The translations under genes were made by a program, and so were the position numbers. Below are positions 62,539 through 64,000 of a stretch of DNA of 64,000 bases, in pieces; positions within the stretch are counted from its first letter, which is position 1, and each line of letters begins with the position of its first letter. The DNA comes from [Clostridium] innocuum (GTDB lineage: Bacteria; Bacillota_I; Bacilli_A; Erysipelotrichales; Erysipelotrichaceae): contig CP048838.1 in the NCBI GenBank assembly GCA_012317185.1, positions 4,526,001-4,590,000 on the forward strand, read 5' to 3'. Under the pieces are notes generated by a model that did not search any database, had not been told where the DNA came from, and was given only the letters and a program-made list of their open reading frames with translations.

Positions 62539-62876
62539 ATCATCACCCCATTTACTTTTATAATCAAACTTTATTATTATAGCAGACATTATCTGAAAAG
62601 CAAGCAAATGAAGTATGAATTGTTACGAAACACCGGAAAGCCGGAAAAAGCTTATGATGTGGTACAGAATGGAGTTAGCTGCTTTCTTGCATGGCACGAA
62701 TATATCATACAGAAGATTCTCATATCACATGAAAAAGCTCTTTGCGAATTTATTTTCTCTTTTGACACATATAAATTTCGATAATATATACACGAATAGT
62801 GGATTATTTAGGAATTCAGTATCTTCCATACGTATATAGGTGTGTAAGGCGCCCTTACAGAATGGAGGACATAAAA
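62539..62876. other. gap upstream of the Rpn-family gene
   Basis: The divergent gap holds AT-rich promoter-like sequence. An open frame from an ATG at 62608 continues for about 58 codons to 62784 but has no ribosome site or recognisable family, so it is not called. Confidence 0.35.
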
Positions 62877-63803
62877 ATGTCAAACACAATAAATCAACTC
62901 AGCTACAGCAATGATCTATTTTTTAAGTACACCCTTTCCCGTGAGGATGAAGGCTCTGTGTACGCCCGCAACACCATTATTGAACGTGTTACCGGAATCC
63001 GGGTAAAGGAAAGCACCGTACTCAATCCCAACCTGGATCCGGGCATCATTGGAAAAAAGCGCATCATTCTGGATGTTCATGTGAAGGATGAACAAAACCG
63101 ACATTTCAATATCGAGATGCAGACGACCTATAAGGGAATAGCGGAAATGATGCGCTTTGAATTTTACGGTGCCAGAGCATTGAACAATCAGCTGAACAGC
63201 GGTAAGAAGTACAAGGATTTAAAGCCGGTATATCAGATTATTTTCATTGACGAGTATGCATGGAACAACAGAAATCTGATCAATCAGTATCAGATGCGCA
63301 ATGAGCAGGGAGAGAATGAAAGCTACTATCCGCTCATCCTTCGCACCTATATTCATATGCCGGCAATCAATGATATCGTGAAGGAAAAGGAATTACAGAG
63401 GCTGAATGACTTTGAACAGCTGGTATACCTGTTTGAAAATAATGAAAAAAATGATATACTGAAGTCAAAGGAAAGGCTGGTGAAGGTATTCGTGGATAAG
63501 TACGAGGAAATGCAGAAGGATGATGAGCTGTGGTCAACCGCAATGGCCATTCAGATGGGAGAAGCACGTTATCGCTATGGCTTGGAGGACAGCTTTGAAG
63601 AAGGAAAAATCGAAGGGGAGAAGATTGGTATACAGAAAGGGAGGATATCGCTGTTACGCAAGCTGCTAAAAAGTAAATATCACGAGGATTGCTCAGCCTG
63701 GCTGCTCTCTTTGAATGATGAACAGATTGAAGCCGTATCCAGCCTGATACTGGTCTGTAATTCTTTTCAAGAGCTGAAGAATCAGGTTATGATAATAAAG
63801 TAA
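62877..63803 (+). CDS. Rpn-family recombination-promoting nuclease/putative transposase (PD-(D/E)xK)
   Basis: A 308-residue protein. The N-terminal PDDEXK_2-type nuclease core includes NDLFFKYTLSRE, RIILDVHVKDEQNRHFNIEMQ (catalytic Asp, then Glu-x-Gln) and YGARALNNQL. A C-terminal helical region contains charged repeats (SFEEGKIEGEKIGIQKG). Family members promote RecA-independent recombination in E. coli; many are annotated as transposases without transposing. The start has TGGAGG upstream. No terminal repeats were seen around it. Confidence 0.88.
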   Translation: MSNTINQLSYSNDLFFKYTLSREDEGSVYARNTIIERVTGIRVKESTVLNPNLDPGIIGKKRIILDVHVKDEQNRHFNIEMQTTYKGIAEMMRFEFYGARALNNQLNSGKKYKDLKPVYQIIFIDEYAWNNRNLINQYQMRNEQGENESYYPLILRTYIHMPAINDIVKEKELQRLNDFEQLVYLFENNEKNDILKSKERLVKVFVDKYEEMQKDDELWSTAMAIQMGEARYRYGLEDSFEEGKIEGEKIGIQKGRISLLRKLLKSKYHEDCSAWLLSLNDEQIEAVSSLILVCNSFQELKNQVMIIK

Positions 63804-63823
63804 TACATACAATCCCAAACAAG

Positions 63824-63869
63824 AAACTGTTTTATGAGCATTTTCTTCTGATAAAACAGTTTTTTTCTC
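63824..63869 (+). terminator. terminator of the Rpn-family gene
   Basis: Perfect stem AAACTGTTTTAT (63824-63835) and ATAAAACAGTTT (63851-63862), followed by a T-run. The final 130 bases of the window contain no supported feature. Confidence 0.88.
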
Positions 63870-64000
63870 TTTCACTCTCAAATATATAAAGCTATAATAA
63901 AACCCTGTTCATACACTTGAACCTGTCCGCTTCCCTTCAGTATGCTCTTTATCTTGAGCTATACACGTATATCGCGTAGGAAGAAAAAAGCAACATTATC

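Noticed and set aside
62608..62784. Short open frame of about 58 codons upstream of the Rpn-family gene
   Set aside because: No ribosome site, no recognised family and AT-rich composition typical of a promoter gap.
62877..63803. Active transposon around the Rpn-family gene
   Set aside because: No terminal inverted repeats or target-site duplication were visible, and the family is mostly non-transposing nucleases.
1..64000. CRISPR arrays, tRNA or rRNA genes
   Set aside because: No regularly spaced direct repeats, cloverleaf-forming segments or rRNA-like conserved stretches were seen on reading both strands.

Overview
The window looks like a chromosomal segment of a low-to-mid GC, anaerobic, fermentative Firmicute, most likely of the Erysipelotrichia and resembling [Clostridium] innocuum. 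That is inference from gene content: strong AGGAGG-type ribosome sites, an unusually dense set of PTS transporters, a rubrerythrin/PerR pair, IspF (non-mevalonate isoprenoid route), cofactor-independent phosphoglycerate mutase and many PRD-domain regulators. No rRNA, tRNA, CRISPR array, intact insertion sequence or phage module was seen.

Layout. 1-3.0 kb: the end of a mannose-family PTS operon (IIC, IID, a SIS-domain sugar-phosphate enzyme, IIA; the 5' end lies outside the window). 3.0-6.8 kb: ECF sigma factor, small membrane protein, ABC ATPase and permease, preceded by a nested inverted repeat. 7.4-13.9 kb: PRD regulator, mannose-6-phosphate isomerase, separate fructose-family EIIA, EIIB and EIIC, and a mannitol-1-phosphate dehydrogenase homologue. 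14-18.2 kb: decayed sequence, then a lic-type cellobiose PTS operon (B, C, A) whose phospho-beta-glucosidase gene is frameshifted, with the divergent LicR-like activator at 18.4-20.3 kb. 20.6-23.5 kb: DeoR regulator and a IIC-IID pair without IIA or IIB, with a perfect cre-type site over its promoter. 24-32.9 kb: housekeeping and stress genes (deoC, rubrerythrin, perR, ispF, two paralogous lipoproteins, an mntP gene behind a manganese riboswitch, rarA, a GNAT acetyltransferase, membrane-anchored MsrAB).

33.2-40.8 kb: a mannose-family PTS split into a IIB-IIC-IID operon and a separate IIA-PHP pair, interleaved with a cupin phosphoglucose isomerase and two type I mannose-6-phosphate isomerases, one fused to a kinase-like domain. 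An identical 15-bp element carrying a TAGACA -35 hexamer lies before two of these operons and before the GntR/UTRA gene at 46.5-47.3 kb, which points to one regulon. 41-44.8 kb: a NagB-family enzyme, a beta-glucoside-type EIIBCA and a LicT-type antiterminator, behind a promoter, an RNA antiterminator and a terminator that can all be read in the sequence. 45-46.5 kb: a methyltransferase and a HEAT-like protein. 47.5-51.8 kb: YiaK-like dehydrogenase, HpcH/HpaI aldolase, glycerate kinase and divergent CdaR. 52-59.7 kb: a 5'-truncated DUF4143 ATPase, then a seven-gene operon (ROK kinase, PRD regulator, fructose-family EIIA/B/C, two class II aldolases). 59.9-64 kb: gpmI, an alpha/beta hydrolase and an Rpn-family nuclease.

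Taken together, about half of the window is sugar uptake. Seven PTS systems of four families feed sugar phosphates through isomerases, a deaminase, a dehydrogenase and aldolases toward fructose-6-phosphate and trioses. Each system has its own local control: PRD activators, antitermination, GntR or DeoR repressors, or cre sites.
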